The notes: generated from the sequence alone by a model not told the origin. A DNA stretch of 64,000 bases from Microbacterium sp. JZ31 (GCF_016805985.1 NZ_CP017661.1:2976001-3040000), one strand, 5' to 3'; numbered from the stretch's first letter, positions 42,692 to 51,446 are shown. Translations and numbers: made by a program.

Positions 42692-43831
42692 TCAGGCGCG
42701 CGCTTCGACGTCCTTGCGACGCGCCCAGCGGGCCGGCAGATCCGGCCCGTCCCACACCTTGACGATGCCCCACGCCACCGCGGTGAGCGGCACGGCGAGC
42801 ACCGCGCCGACGATGCCGCCGGTCACGGTGCCGATCGTCAGGGCGACGAGGATGACCAGGCTGTGGAGCTTGAGCGCGCGTCCCATCAGCACGGGCTGCA
42901 GGAAGTTGCCCTCGAGCTGATTCACGACGACGATGATGCCGACCACGATCAGCGCGGTGACCAGGCCGTTCGCCACCAGTGCGACGAGGGCCGCGAGGAC
43001 GCCGGCGAGCACGGCACCCACGATCGGGATGAACGCGAGCACGAACACCAGCACGGCGAGCGCCGGCCAGAGCGGCACCTGCAGGATCGCCAGGCCGATG
43101 CCGATGCCGACCGCGTCCACGGCGGCGACCGTCGCGGTGCCGCGGATGTAGGCGCCGAACGTGTTCACGGTCGTGCTGCCCGCGCGGCGGGCCCGCGCGT
43201 GCCACTCGCCCGTGAACGGGCGGCGCAGGAACTCCCAGATCTCCGGGCCGTCCTTGAGGAAGAAGAACAGCACGACGACCATGAGCACGAGCCCCGTGAC
43301 GAAGTCGGTCACGGCGCCCACGCCCGCGAGCGCTCCGCTGCCGAACTGCGCGCTCGTGAGGAAGTCGGTCGCCTGGTTGATCCACTCCTGGAACTGCTGC
43401 TCGTCGATGTGGAACGGCCCCGTCTGAGCCCAGGCCAGCACACGCTGCACGCCCTCGCTCGCCTGCTGGTAGAGCTCGTCCCACTGGCTGCGCACGGCCG
43501 ACACGATGAGCCAGCCGACGAGGCCCAGCCCCACCACGATCAGCGCCAGCACGATCAGCGTCGCGGGCATCGACCCGATCCCGCGCGACCTCAGCGCCCG
43601 CATGAGCGGCTCGAACGCGCACGCGAGGATGAGGGCCAGCAGCACCGGGATCACGACGAGCGTCAGCGTGCGCAGGCCCCAGATCACGCCGGCCGCGAGC
43701 AGGACGATCGCGATGATCTGGATCGACCGCGTCGCGACGCTCCCGAGGCTGTCCGTCCACAGCCGGCGGACGGGTGGCGTCGGCTTCGGCGTCTCGATCC
43801 TGACGGGCGTGCGGCGGCGCTTGAAGAACAT
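42692..43831 (-). CDS. AI-2E (PerM/YdbO) family transporter
   Basis: 379 residues with about eight TM segments. Family landmarks: IPVLLALILACAFEPLMRAL, then the soluble loop of ~100 residues, LFFFLKDGPEIWEFLRRPF, and FIPIVGAVLAGVLAALVAL near the C-terminus with NQLEGNFLQPVLMGRALKLH. These proteins export autoinducer-2 in some bacteria, while others are Na+/H+ antiporters or of unknown role. ATG at 43831 chosen because the conserved part begins soon after a short basic tail. No partner gene is apparent; the upstream TetR gene is on the same strand with a 109-base gap. Confidence 0.9.
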   Translation of the reverse strand: MFFKRRRTPVRIETPKPTPPVRRLWTDSLGSVATRSIQIIAIVLLAAGVIWGLRTLTLVVIPVLLALILACAFEPLMRALRSRGIGSMPATLIVLALIVVGLGLVGWLIVSAVRSQWDELYQQASEGVQRVLAWAQTGPFHIDEQQFQEWINQATDFLTSAQFGSGALAGVGAVTDFVTGLVLMVVVLFFFLKDGPEIWEFLRRPFTGEWHARARRAGSTTVNTFGAYIRGTATVAAVDAVGIGIGLAILQVPLWPALAVLVFVLAFIPIVGAVLAGVLAALVALVANGLVTALIVVGIIVVVNQLEGNFLQPVLMGRALKLHSLVILVALTIGTVTGGIVGAVLAVPLTAVAWGIVKVWDGPDLPARWARRKDVEARA

Positions 43832-43940
43832 GTCGTCGTCCCCTCGAGTCCTTTCCTCCACTCTCCCACGCGCACGCGATCGGGCGGAGTGCTTGACGGG
43901 CGCGCCCCGCCAGGCAAGGGGCGGGACGCGTCGCACCGCC

Positions 43941-44522
43941 TCAGGCGGAGCGGAACGCGAGCTCGAAGAGACGGCGGGCGCGCGCCGCGACCGTCGCCCG
44001 GTCGCTCTCGGGGGTCGAGGCGAGCTCGTGCGCGAGCATGCTGATCGCGATCTGGACGTCGAGCGTCTGCACGTGCGTTCCGATCCGGCCCGCCGTCTGA
44101 TCGCGCTCGCGCAGCAGGTCGACGAGCCGGTCGAGACGAAGGGCGAGCTCGCGGGCGCGGGGGTCGTGCTGGTGCTCCGACAGCAGCCGGATGAACGCCG
44201 TCGAGACCGAGGCCTGATCGATCACGCGGTCGAGGAGCGTCATGATGGTGCCGTCCTCGCGCAGCGCCTCCTCGAGCGCGTCCACGTTCTCGTCGAACAC
44301 GGCCAGGACGAGCGCGACGCGATCGGGGAAGTGGCGGTACAGCGTGCCCTGCCCCACTCCCGCGCGCTTGGCGATCGCGCTGAAGGGAACGGCCGGGCCC
44401 TGCTCCGCGTAGACCGCGCGGGCCGCGGCGATGAGCGCCCGGCGGTTGTCGGCGGCGGCCGCCGGACCGCGGTTGGGCGCCGACGACCGGCGCGCATCGA
44501 CGCGTGGACGAGAAGTGCTCAT
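43941..44522 (-). CDS. TetR-family regulator
   Basis: 193 residues. HTH domain (~25-75): NRRALIAAARAVYAEQGPAVPFSAIAKRAGVGQGTLYRHFPDR (landmark). The C-terminal ligand domain is helical, with SVSTAFIRLLSEHQHDPRARELAL. It is divergent from the SDR gene at 44585; the 62-base intergenic region holds an inverted repeat CGGACA-N4-TGTCCG, so it probably represses itself and the SDR. The N-terminal 23 residues are basic and unordered. Ligand unknown, presumably a substrate or product of the SDR. Confidence 0.92.
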   Translation of the reverse strand: MSTSRPRVDARRSSAPNRGPAAAADNRRALIAAARAVYAEQGPAVPFSAIAKRAGVGQGTLYRHFPDRVALVLAVFDENVDALEEALREDGTIMTLLDRVIDQASVSTAFIRLLSEHQHDPRARELALRLDRLVDLLRERDQTAGRIGTHVQTLDVQIAISMLAHELASTPESDRATVAARARRLFELAFRSA

Positions 44523-44539
44523 CGGCGTAGCGTATCTAC

Positions 44540-44555
44540 CGGACAGCATTGTCCG
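44540..44555. promoter_or_regulatory. Probable TetR operator
   Basis: CGGACA (44540-44545) GCAT TGTCCG (44550-44555), flanked by TATC on the left and GATA on the right, which extends the dyad imperfectly. It is centred in the 62-base gap between the divergent TetR and SDR starts. Confidence 0.6.
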
Positions 44556-44584
44556 ATACACGTGTGTCAGGTGAAAGGACCCTC

Positions 44585-45604
44585 ATGGCACTCAGCAAGC
44601 ACAACACCATCGGCGAGTGGCTGGCCGACCCGGCCGGCAACGCCGCCCTCTCCGAGCTCCTCGCCAAGGCCGGCGGATCGGTCGACTCGCTCGGACCCGC
44701 CAAGAGCTTCACGCTGGCTCAGCTCGTGTCGATGAGCCAGGGCCAGTTCACGGACGAGATGGCCGACGCGCTGATCACGGCGGTCGGCGGCGAGACCGAG
44801 GAGGCCGTCGGCGAGCAGGGAGTCGCCGCGCCGGCCCCGTCCGAGTTCATCGAGAAGATCACGCCCGGCCGCTTCGCCGGCAAGACCGTGATCGTGACCG
44901 GAGCCGGCTCCGGCATCGGCCGCGCCACCGCGTCGCGCGTCGCGCGCGAGGGCGGCCGCGTCATCGCGGTGGACATCAGCCGGGAGCGCCTCGACGAGTT
45001 CGCGGCCGCGCACTCCGACGCCGAGATCGTGGCCCTCGCGGCCGACATCACGGACGACGCGGGCGTCGCCGAGATCGTCGCCGCGGCGGAAGGCCGGATC
45101 GACGGCCTCGCGAACGTCGCCGGGATCATGGACGACATGACGCCCGTCGGCGAGGTCACCGACGCCGTGTGGAACCGGGTGTTCAACGTGAACGTCAACG
45201 GCACCATGAAGCTGATGCGCGCCGTGATCCCCGCCATGCAGAAGGCCGCCGCCGGGCAGATCGTGAACGTCGCGAGCGAGGCGGGCCTGCGCGGCTCGGC
45301 CGCCGGCGCCGCCTACACGGCCTCGAAGCACGCGGTGATCGGCCTGACCAAGTCGGCCGCGTTCATGTACACAGGATCCGGCATCCGTGTGAACGCCGTG
45401 TGCCCCGGTGGCGTGGCGACGAACATCGAGGCGGCGTTCGCGTCGCCGCTCGGCGCCGAGCGCATCCAGCGCGCCATGGCGATCCTGCCCGCGGTCGCCC
45501 AGTCCGACCAGCTCGCGGCCTCGATCACGTGGCTGCTGAGCGACGACTCGACGAACGTCAGCGGCGCGATCCTCGCCTCGGACGGCGGCTGGTCCGCCGC
45601 GTGA
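44585..45604 (+). CDS. Short-chain dehydrogenase/reductase with N-terminal helical extension
   Basis: 339 residues. Residues 1-~90 form a helical extension (NTIGEWLADPAGNAALSELLAKAG, FTLAQLVSMSQGQFTDEMADAL; landmarks) resembling a small module seen at the ends of some glycosidase-related proteins. The SDR domain (~95-339) has TGAGSGIG for NAD(P), NVAGIMD, and the catalytic Ser in VNVASEAG with YTASK (Tyr-x-x-x-Lys). It ends ASDGGWSAA. It oxidises or reduces an unknown alcohol. AAGGA ribosome site 6 bases before the ATG. Regulated by the divergent TetR. Confidence 0.9.
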   Translation: MALSKHNTIGEWLADPAGNAALSELLAKAGGSVDSLGPAKSFTLAQLVSMSQGQFTDEMADALITAVGGETEEAVGEQGVAAPAPSEFIEKITPGRFAGKTVIVTGAGSGIGRATASRVAREGGRVIAVDISRERLDEFAAAHSDAEIVALAADITDDAGVAEIVAAAEGRIDGLANVAGIMDDMTPVGEVTDAVWNRVFNVNVNGTMKLMRAVIPAMQKAAAGQIVNVASEAGLRGSAAGAAYTASKHAVIGLTKSAAFMYTGSGIRVNAVCPGGVATNIEAAFASPLGAERIQRAMAILPAVAQSDQLAASITWLLSDDSTNVSGAILASDGGWSAA

Positions 45605-45609
45605 ACTGA

Positions 45610-45645
45610 CACCGGCGCGTCGGGCCGCGGCTCGACGCGCCGGTG
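45610..45645 (+). terminator. Terminator after the SDR gene
   Basis: CACCGGCGCGTCG (45610-45622) pairs with CGACGCGCCGGTG (45633-45645), 10-base loop, directly after the SDR stop; the convergent SGNH gene ends at 45706. Confidence 0.7.
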
Positions 45646-45705
45646 CGCGGCTGGAGGCGGGACACCTCGCTCACGGAGCACAGCGGCACCGCGCGCGGAC
45701 GCCGT

Positions 45706-46491
45706 CTAGGACAGCACCTCCACGACCGCCGGCACGAGCGCCATCGCGGTGCGGCGGTAGCCGAGCGCGCTGGGGTGGAAGCGGTCGAGGCTGAACATCT
45801 CGTGCGGGTCGGAGATGAACACGGCGCCCACCGCACGGCGCAGAGACACCGGCCGCGCCCCCGCCGCCGATGCCGCCGCGGCCTGCGCGTTCGCGAGACG
45901 CCGCGAGATCCGTGCCCCGAGCGCGCGCAGCGGCTGCGGCACGGGCCGCAGCGCACCGAGGTCGGGGCACGTGCCGACGACGACCTCGGCTCCTGCCGCC
46001 CGGAGGCGCCGGATCGCCTGCGTCAAGTGCGTGACCGACGCCGAGATCGGCACGCGATGCGTCACGTCGTTGCCGCCCACGACGATCACCGCCACATCCG
46101 CCCGGTAGTCCGCGGGGAGCGCGTCGAGCTGCGCGCCGAGCGCGGACGACTCGGACCCGACCACCGCGGCCGTGCGCAGGCGGACGGGTCGCTTCAGTCG
46201 CGCGCCGACGCCCTTGGCGACGCGGGCGCCCAGCGTGTCCTTGCGGCGCTCCGCCCCCAGTCCCGCCGCGATGGAGTCGCCCAGCACGAGCAGCTCGAGC
46301 GGCGGCCCGTCGAACCTCTTGCGCCACACCCGGTCGGCGTCGATCGCCTCCTCGCCGTGCGGCTTGCCGATGCGGCTGCGAGCGATCGCGGCCTGCCGCT
46401 GCAGCAGCGCGCGTCCGCCGAGCACGGCGCCGGCACCGCCCACGGCCGTGGCTCCGATGATCGCAGCCCGCATGCGTCCCACGGACGGCAT
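45706..46491 (-). CDS. SGNH/GDSL hydrolase family protein, membrane-anchored
   Basis: 261 residues. N-terminal hydrophobic segment (~7-30) could be a signal anchor. SGNH blocks: I LVLGDSIAAGLG (nucleophile Ser), III VGGNDVTHR, V DRFHPSALGYR (Asp/His). It probably removes acyl or acetyl groups from lipids, sugars or peptidoglycan at the outer face of the membrane. I used the ATG at 46491; the ATG at 46473 would shorten the basic N-terminus. It follows the MFS gene on the same strand after an 82-base gap. Confidence 0.88.
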   Translation of the reverse strand: MPSVGRMRAAIIGATAVGGAGAVLGGRALLQRQAAIARSRIGKPHGEEAIDADRVWRKRFDGPPLELLVLGDSIAAGLGAERRKDTLGARVAKGVGARLKRPVRLRTAAVVGSESSALGAQLDALPADYRADVAVIVVGGNDVTHRVPISASVTHLTQAIRRLRAAGAEVVVGTCPDLGALRPVPQPLRALGARISRRLANAQAAAASAAGARPVSLRRAVGAVFISDPHEMFSLDRFHPSALGYRRTAMALVPAVVEVLS

Positions 46492-46573
46492 TGGATCCCA
46501 TCCGGGTGAACGACCGCTTGCCCGCACGTGAAGACCTCGGATGCGGGCCGCCGAGTGCGCGTGCCCAGGCCGA

Positions 46574-48058
46574 TTACTCGGGGTCGCGGTCCGTGTCCGG
46601 CACGCCCCCGGCCTTGGAGGCGACGGGCGTGGTCGAGACCGAGGGCTGCGCGTCATCGACGGCCGGTTCGTCGGCCGCCGGCGCCTCCGCGTCCGGCTGC
46701 TCGACGGGCGCCGCCTGCGCGTACTCGGCCGACAGGCGCCGGTACTGCGGGGTGAGGAACGCCAGCAGCGCGATGAGCACGCAGACGAGGCCGGCGACGA
46801 GGAAGATCAGCGCGATGCCGCGGTTCTCGCCCTCGCCGAGCAGCCAGGCCCACTGCGCCTCGCCGTCCTCGCGCATGAAGGGGATCACCCACGTCTGCGC
46901 GATCGGCGCGATCAGCAGCGACGTGATCGGCGCCGCCGCCGCCTCGAACGTCATGGCGAAACCGAACACGCGGCCCTGCTTCTCGTACGGCACGACACGC
47001 TGGATCACGGTCTGCTCGGCCGCCTCGATCGCCGGGATGCAGGCCATGTAGATCCAGCAGCCGAGGATGTAGAGCCACCCCCACTCGCGCAGCGTGAACA
47101 CCGCGCCGACACCGCCGATGAACGCGGCGAGCAGCAGCATCGTCCGCATGGGCCGCTTGCCGAGGCCGGTCGCCGCGATCACCGCACCACCCGCGATGAA
47201 GCCGGTCGATGCGACCGCGAACCAGATGCCCCAGCCCTGCACCCCGAACAGGTCGATGCCGTACGGGTCCATGAGCGCCATGTACACGCCGCCGACGAAG
47301 TTGTTCAGGGTCGAGAACAGCACGAGCGCGAGCAGCCCCGGCGCCGCGAGCACAGCCTGCCAGCCGCCCCGGATGTCCACCCACTTGGTCTGGTTCTCGA
47401 CATGCACGATCTCGCGCTCGGGGATCCGCAGCGCCGCGAGGTGCAGCATCGCGATCAGCATCGCCGCGAGCCCGATGATCAGCGTCCAGCCCATGCCGAG
47501 GAACCCGACCGACAGGCCGCTGAGCACGCTCGTGACGAGCATCGACACGCCCTGAACCGTGCCGACCATGCCGTTCGCGTTCGCGTGCCGCTCGTCGGGC
47601 ACGAGCAGCGTCACGGTCGTCGACAGGGCGATGCTGCGCAGCTGCTCGACGACCGCGCCGGCGAGCATGACGACCGCGAAGATCCAGAACCACGGCAGCC
47701 GCAGGTCGACGATCTGCTCCTCGCCGATCAGGAAGAAGAACGCGGTGTCGAGGCAGAACACGAAGAACGCGATGACCGTCGCCCACAGCATCACGGCCTT
47801 CTTGCGGAAGCGGTCGACGAGCGTGCCGAAGAACATGCTGAACACCGAGATGAACAGCATGTAGGCCCCGCCGATCACGCCCGTCGCGATCACGTTGCGC
47901 GTCTCGGCATAGATCCAGAACGTCAGCCCGAACCACAAAAAGCTCGTCGTGATGTTCGCGACCGCGGTGTTGATGAGCACGTGCAGGAAGGTGCGCATCC
48001 CGCCGGGCGGAGGCGCGACGGCCGTGCGGGTGCTGGTACTGGGTGCGTCCTGCTCCAT
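46574..48058 (-). CDS. MFS transporter (multidrug/macrolide-efflux-like)
   Basis: 494 residues, 12 TM. MFS_3-type landmarks: FWIYAETRNVIATGVIGGAYML, then FGTLVDRFRKKAVMLW (motif A) and VQGVSMLVTSVLSGLSVG. The C-terminal ~50 residues are acidic and Pro/Ala-rich (QPDAEAPAADEPAVDD), probably cytoplasmic. It likely exports a drug or siderophore-like compound. An AT-rich palindrome CTTG-N7-CAAG lies 33 bases before the start, in the only clear promoter region. Confidence 0.9.
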   Translation of the reverse strand: MEQDAPSTSTRTAVAPPPGGMRTFLHVLINTAVANITTSFLWFGLTFWIYAETRNVIATGVIGGAYMLFISVFSMFFGTLVDRFRKKAVMLWATVIAFFVFCLDTAFFFLIGEEQIVDLRLPWFWIFAVVMLAGAVVEQLRSIALSTTVTLLVPDERHANANGMVGTVQGVSMLVTSVLSGLSVGFLGMGWTLIIGLAAMLIAMLHLAALRIPEREIVHVENQTKWVDIRGGWQAVLAAPGLLALVLFSTLNNFVGGVYMALMDPYGIDLFGVQGWGIWFAVASTGFIAGGAVIAATGLGKRPMRTMLLLAAFIGGVGAVFTLREWGWLYILGCWIYMACIPAIEAAEQTVIQRVVPYEKQGRVFGFAMTFEAAAAPITSLLIAPIAQTWVIPFMREDGEAQWAWLLGEGENRGIALIFLVAGLVCVLIALLAFLTPQYRRLSAEYAQAAPVEQPDAEAPAADEPAVDDAQPSVSTTPVASKAGGVPDTDRDPE

Positions 48059-48090
48059 GAGGCGACCTCCCCGTCGACGTCGTGGTCATA

Positions 48091-48105
48091 CTTGCAAATT
48101 ACAAG
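48091..48105 (-). promoter_or_regulatory. AT-rich palindrome upstream of the MFS gene
   Basis: CTTG (48091-48094) CAAATTA CAAG (48102-48105) in a conspicuously AT-rich island, 33 bases before the MFS start. Candidate operator for an unlinked MarR/TetR-type regulator; no regulator gene is adjacent. Confidence 0.4.
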
Positions 48106-48187
48106 CTCGTGGGTCAAGACCCGGAACCTCCCCCGATGCACGGCACCTTACGACGGGCCTCCGACATCCGGAACGGGAAGCACGAAA

Positions 48188-48215
48188 GAGGCGCCGCCGG
48201 TATCGGCGACGCCTC
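48188..48215 (-). terminator. Hairpin after the F420-type oxidoreductase
   Basis: GAGGCGCCGCCG (48188-48199) and CGGCGACGCCTC (48204-48215) pair with one mismatch around a 4-base loop, 15 bases beyond the stop. Confidence 0.6.
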
Positions 48216-48230
48216 CTGACGACGGCGGGA

Positions 48231-49220
48231 TCAGGCCAGCGCGGGCACGACCTTCTGCTCGAACAGCTCGACGCCGCTCGGGTCGTACGCGGACTCCGGG
48301 AAGTAGTGGATGGCGTAGCCCATCCCCGCGTCGCGCATCGCGGCGAGCTGCTCGGTCACCTGCTCCACCGTGCCGACGAGCGCCTCGCCGCCCGTGTAGC
48401 TGTGCATGAAGCGCTCCATGGCGTCGTCCCCGACGTACGGCCGCACGCGCGCCTCGATGGCCTTGAGCCGGTCGGCGACCTCGGCCTCGGTCTCTCCGAT
48501 CACGGTGTTGAAGTTCGCCGACCGCGTGATCGACGCGAAGTCGCGGCCGAGCCGCTCGGTGTGCCCGCGCAGGATGTCGCTCTTGCGGGTGAAGTTCTCG
48601 ACCCCGCCGTTGAAGTTCGTGTACGACGCGTACTTCGCGGCGATCTTCAGCGTGACCTTCTCGCCGCCGCCGGCGATCCAGAACGGGATGCCGCCGCCCT
48701 GCACGGGCATCGGACGCACGATCGCGCCGTCGACCTCGTAGTACGTGCCGTCGAGCGTCGCGGATCCGGTCTCCCAGGCCTGCTTCATGATCTCGACGCC
48801 CTCGCCGAGCATCTTCAGGCGATCCGGGATCTCCGGGAAGCCGTAGCCGTACGCGCGCCACTCGTGCTCGTACCAGCCGCCGCCGATGCCCATCTCGAGC
48901 CGGCCGGCCGAGACGTGGTCGACGGTCGCGGCGACCTTGGCGAGGTACGCGGGGTTGCGGTAGCCCATGCACGTGCACATCTGGCCGAGACGGATGCGGC
49001 TCGTCGACGCGGCGAAGGCGGACATGAGCGTCCAGGCCTCGTGTGTCGCCTCCTCACTCGGCACCGGAGTGGTGTGGAAGTGGTCGTAGACCCACAGCGA
49101 CTCCCACGGCCCGGCGTCGGCCGCGATCGCCAGCGACTGCATCGTGCTCCAGTGCTGTGCCGGGTCGATGTCGACCAGATCGAAGCGCCAGCCCTGCGGA
49201 ATGAAGATCCCGAATCGCAT
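48231..49220 (-). CDS. LLM class F420-dependent oxidoreductase
   Basis: 329 residues. Luciferase-like barrel of the F420 type: FGIFIPQGWRFDLVDIDPAQHWSTM (landmark), ESLWVYDHFHTTPVP, RLGQMCTCMGYRNPAYLAKVAATVDHVSAGRLEMGIGGGWYEHEW, and PFWIAGGGEKVTLKIAAKYA. The YRNPAYLAKVAATVDH segment is a hallmark of the Rv-type F420 oxidoreductases. Substrate unknown. The ATG at 49220 has GGAGAGCAAGG upstream on the minus strand. It lies 96 bases downstream of the lipoate-ligase gene. Confidence 0.9.
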   Translation of the reverse strand: MRFGIFIPQGWRFDLVDIDPAQHWSTMQSLAIAADAGPWESLWVYDHFHTTPVPSEEATHEAWTLMSAFAASTSRIRLGQMCTCMGYRNPAYLAKVAATVDHVSAGRLEMGIGGGWYEHEWRAYGYGFPEIPDRLKMLGEGVEIMKQAWETGSATLDGTYYEVDGAIVRPMPVQGGGIPFWIAGGGEKVTLKIAAKYASYTNFNGGVENFTRKSDILRGHTERLGRDFASITRSANFNTVIGETEAEVADRLKAIEARVRPYVGDDAMERFMHSYTGGEALVGTVEQVTEQLAAMRDAGMGYAIHYFPESAYDPSGVELFEQKVVPALA

Positions 49221-49316
49221 CCTTGCTCTCCTCGCGTCGTCGCCGGCGCCGCCGCCGGACGCTCGTCAGGCTATCGGCTGGACGATCCGCCCGGGTCGCG
49301 GCTCCCCGCTGCGGCG

Positions 49317-50366
49317 TCAGGGAACCCTGTGCAGCCACGCGTCCGTGGCGAACTTCGACGCGACCAGCGCCTCGGCCTCGGCGTACTCGTCGGGCGTGAT
49401 CGTGCCCATGGTCGCGCCCGTGAACTGCTGGAACGACGCGATGAGCCTGTCGATGATCTCGCGGCGCGCGAGCCCGGTCTGGCTGCGCAGCGGATCCACG
49501 CGCTTCGCGGCCGAGGCAGTGCCCTTGTCGCTGAGCTTCTCGCGCCCGATGCGCAGCACCTGTGTGAGCGTCTCGCCGTCGATGTCGTAGCTGAGCGTCG
49601 CGTGGTGCAGCACGCCGCCGTTCGCGAGGCGCTTCTGGGCGGCGCCGCCGATCTTGCCCGTCGGGCTCGCGATGTCGTTGAGCGGCTGGTAGGTCGCGTC
49701 GATGCCCATCGACCGCAGCGCCTGCAGCACCCAGTCGTCGAGGAACGCGTACGAGTCGGCGAACGTCAGGCCCGCCACCAGCGAGGCCGGCACGTACAGC
49801 GAGTACGTGATGATCTGCCCCGCGCCCATCAGCATCGCGCCGCCGCCGGAGATCCGGCGCACGACGTCGAAGCCGTGGCGGGCGGCGCCGTCCGGGTCGA
49901 CCTCGTTGCGATACGACTGGAAGGATCCGATCACGACGGCCGACTGGTCCCACTCCCAGATGCGCAGCGTCGGCTTGCGTCGACCGTCGCCCACGCGGCC
50001 CGTCAGCACCTCGTCGAGCGCGAGGTTGATGTGCGGCGAGACGGCGGGGTCGTCGACGACCTCCCACTCGAAGTCGGTCCACGCCGAGGCCGTCACGAGC
50101 GCTCGGCGCACCGCGGTGCCCACCGCCTCGGGAGTGAAGCCCAGCAGCTGCGTGCCGGGGGGCAGCGCGCCGCGCACCGCGGCGGCGATCGTCGGCACGT
50201 CCGCGGTGTCGGGCAGCCCGTTGACCGCGGCATTGATGTCGAGCAGCGCGTCGTCCGGCTCGAGGAAGAAGTCGCCCGCGAGCTGGAACTCGGCGATCCT
50301 CCCGTCGACGACCTCGAGGTCGACGACCACGAGCTTGCCCCCTGGCACCTTGTATTCGCCGTGCAT
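49317..50366 (-). CDS. lplA: Lipoate--protein ligase (LplA type, fused accessory domain)
   Basis: 349 residues. N-terminal ~90 residues resemble the LplA accessory domain (GEYKVPGGKLVVVDLEV, FFLEPDDALLDINAAV). The catalytic BPL/LPL domain (~105-349) has INLALDE, SYRNEVD, the lipoyl-AMP motif RRISGGGAML and PTGKIGGAAQKR with the catalytic Lys. It attaches lipoate to E2 subunits and GcvH. The order accessory-then-catalytic is the usual actinobacterial fusion. Start at the ATG at 50366, just before conserved HGEYKVPGGK. Confidence 0.9.
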   Translation of the reverse strand: MHGEYKVPGGKLVVVDLEVVDGRIAEFQLAGDFFLEPDDALLDINAAVNGLPDTADVPTIAAAVRGALPPGTQLLGFTPEAVGTAVRRALVTASAWTDFEWEVVDDPAVSPHINLALDEVLTGRVGDGRRKPTLRIWEWDQSAVVIGSFQSYRNEVDPDGAARHGFDVVRRISGGGAMLMGAGQIITYSLYVPASLVAGLTFADSYAFLDDWVLQALRSMGIDATYQPLNDIASPTGKIGGAAQKRLANGGVLHHATLSYDIDGETLTQVLRIGREKLSDKGTASAAKRVDPLRSQTGLARREIIDRLIASFQQFTGATMGTITPDEYAEAEALVASKFATDAWLHRVP

Positions 50367-50493
50367 GCACCCAGCCTATGCGCGTCGTGCGCGCACGGAT
50401 CCGGCGTCGACCGGGCACGCGCGCGCCGAGCCGGCATGCCCGATCCTGCCCGCTCGGGGTGTCGACGCCCGCTCGCGATGGTTGGATCAGGGC

Positions 50494-50793
50494 ATGGAAC
50501 TCACTGCGGGGCTGGCGCTGCTGCTCGTGTCCGTCGCGACGTGGGCGATCGCCACCGTTGTCCTCATCCGGGATCATCCCGACGCGCGCGTGCCGCTGTG
50601 GCACAGGCCCTTGCGCCTCTCTCGGCGCGCGATGCTTCTGCGGGCGACCGCCGGCGCGTGCGGCGTCCTGGGCGTCGCGTTCCTCGAGCACCCCGCGGTG
50701 TGATGGGCGCTCGTCGGCTGGGTGCTGGCGACCGCGCTGGTGATCCTCGCGCCGCTCATCCAGCACAACCGCCGCGTCGAGGCTCGCGCATGA
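50494..50793 (+). pseudogene. Small membrane protein gene interrupted by an in-frame TGA
   Basis: From the ATG at 50494 the frame reads 69 codons with two TM helices (LTAGLALLLVSVATWAIATVV, and one in LLRATAGACGVLGVAFL), then hits TGA at 50701-50703. The same frame then continues without change for 29 more codons: WALVGWVLATALVILAPLI, a third clean TM, and the basic end QHNRRVEARA. Its TGA at 50791-50793 overlaps the next ATG exactly as other genes here are coupled. This strongly suggests a ~99-residue, three-TM gene broken by a single nonsense mutation, or read through. A sequencing error is also possible. Confidence 0.7.
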
Positions 50794-51446
50794 GGCCGCT
50801 GCGCGCCGTCATCGCCACCGGCTCCGGCCGCTACGCGGATCCGTGGCATCCCTTCGCCGAGACGTCGGATCGGCTGCGTCGCATGCTCGAGGAGGCGGGC
50901 TTCGCCGTGGACATCGCGCCCGTGGACGATGCGCTGCAGCGGCTCGTCGGCGCGGATCTGCTCGTGGTCAACGCCGGCGATCCGTGGGACGAGGACCCGC
51001 CCGCAGTCGGCGCACCGGCGGCGTCCGTCGCCGGGCTCGAGGCGGCGCTCGAGCGCGGCATCGGCGTGCTCGCGATGCACGCGGCACTGTCCTCGCTGCG
51101 CGACCACGCCGCGTGGGCGCCGGCGGTGGGCGGCGTCTGGCTGCCCCGCGCGTCGATGCACCCGCCGATCTCGGACGCCACGTTCTCGTGGAGCGCGCAT
51201 CCCCTGGCCGGCACCGAGCCGCTGACCGCGTTCGACGAGCGCTACGCCTTCCTGCAGGCGGTCGGCGAGCGCGAGGTCGTCGCCACCCACGAGCACGCAG
51301 GCGTCGTGCACCCGGTCGTCTGGGTGCGCGAGCACGGCGCCGCTCGCGTCGCGGTCGATCTGCTCGGCCACGACACCCGTTCGTACGACTCGCCGTCGCA
51401 CCGCGCGCTCATCGCCCGGCTGGCGACCTGGGCGGTGAGGTTCTGA
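50790..51446 (+). CDS. ThuA-like domain protein
   Basis: 218 residues with a class-I glutamine-amidotransferase-like fold of the ThuA family. Landmarks are RAVIATGSGRYADPWHPFAETSDRL, LLVVNAGDPWDEDP and GIGVLAMHAALSSLRDHAAWAPAVGGVWL. HPLAGTEPLTAFDERYAFL and VHPVVWVREHG follow, then DLLGHDTRSYDSPSHRALI. ThuA is linked to trehalose or related sugar catabolism, mechanism unsettled. Its ATG overlaps the TGA of the broken membrane gene, so its translation was probably coupled to it. No sugar dehydrogenase lies nearby. Confidence 0.85.
   Translation: MRPLRAVIATGSGRYADPWHPFAETSDRLRRMLEEAGFAVDIAPVDDALQRLVGADLLVVNAGDPWDEDPPAVGAPAASVAGLEAALERGIGVLAMHAALSSLRDHAAWAPAVGGVWLPRASMHPPISDATFSWSAHPLAGTEPLTAFDERYAFLQAVGEREVVATHEHAGVVHPVVWVREHGAARVAVDLLGHDTRSYDSPSHRALIARLATWAVRF

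Noticed and set aside
43895-43935. Hairpin after the TetR gene
   Set aside because: Only a 5-bp GCCCC/GGGGC stem could be found; too weak to report as a terminator.
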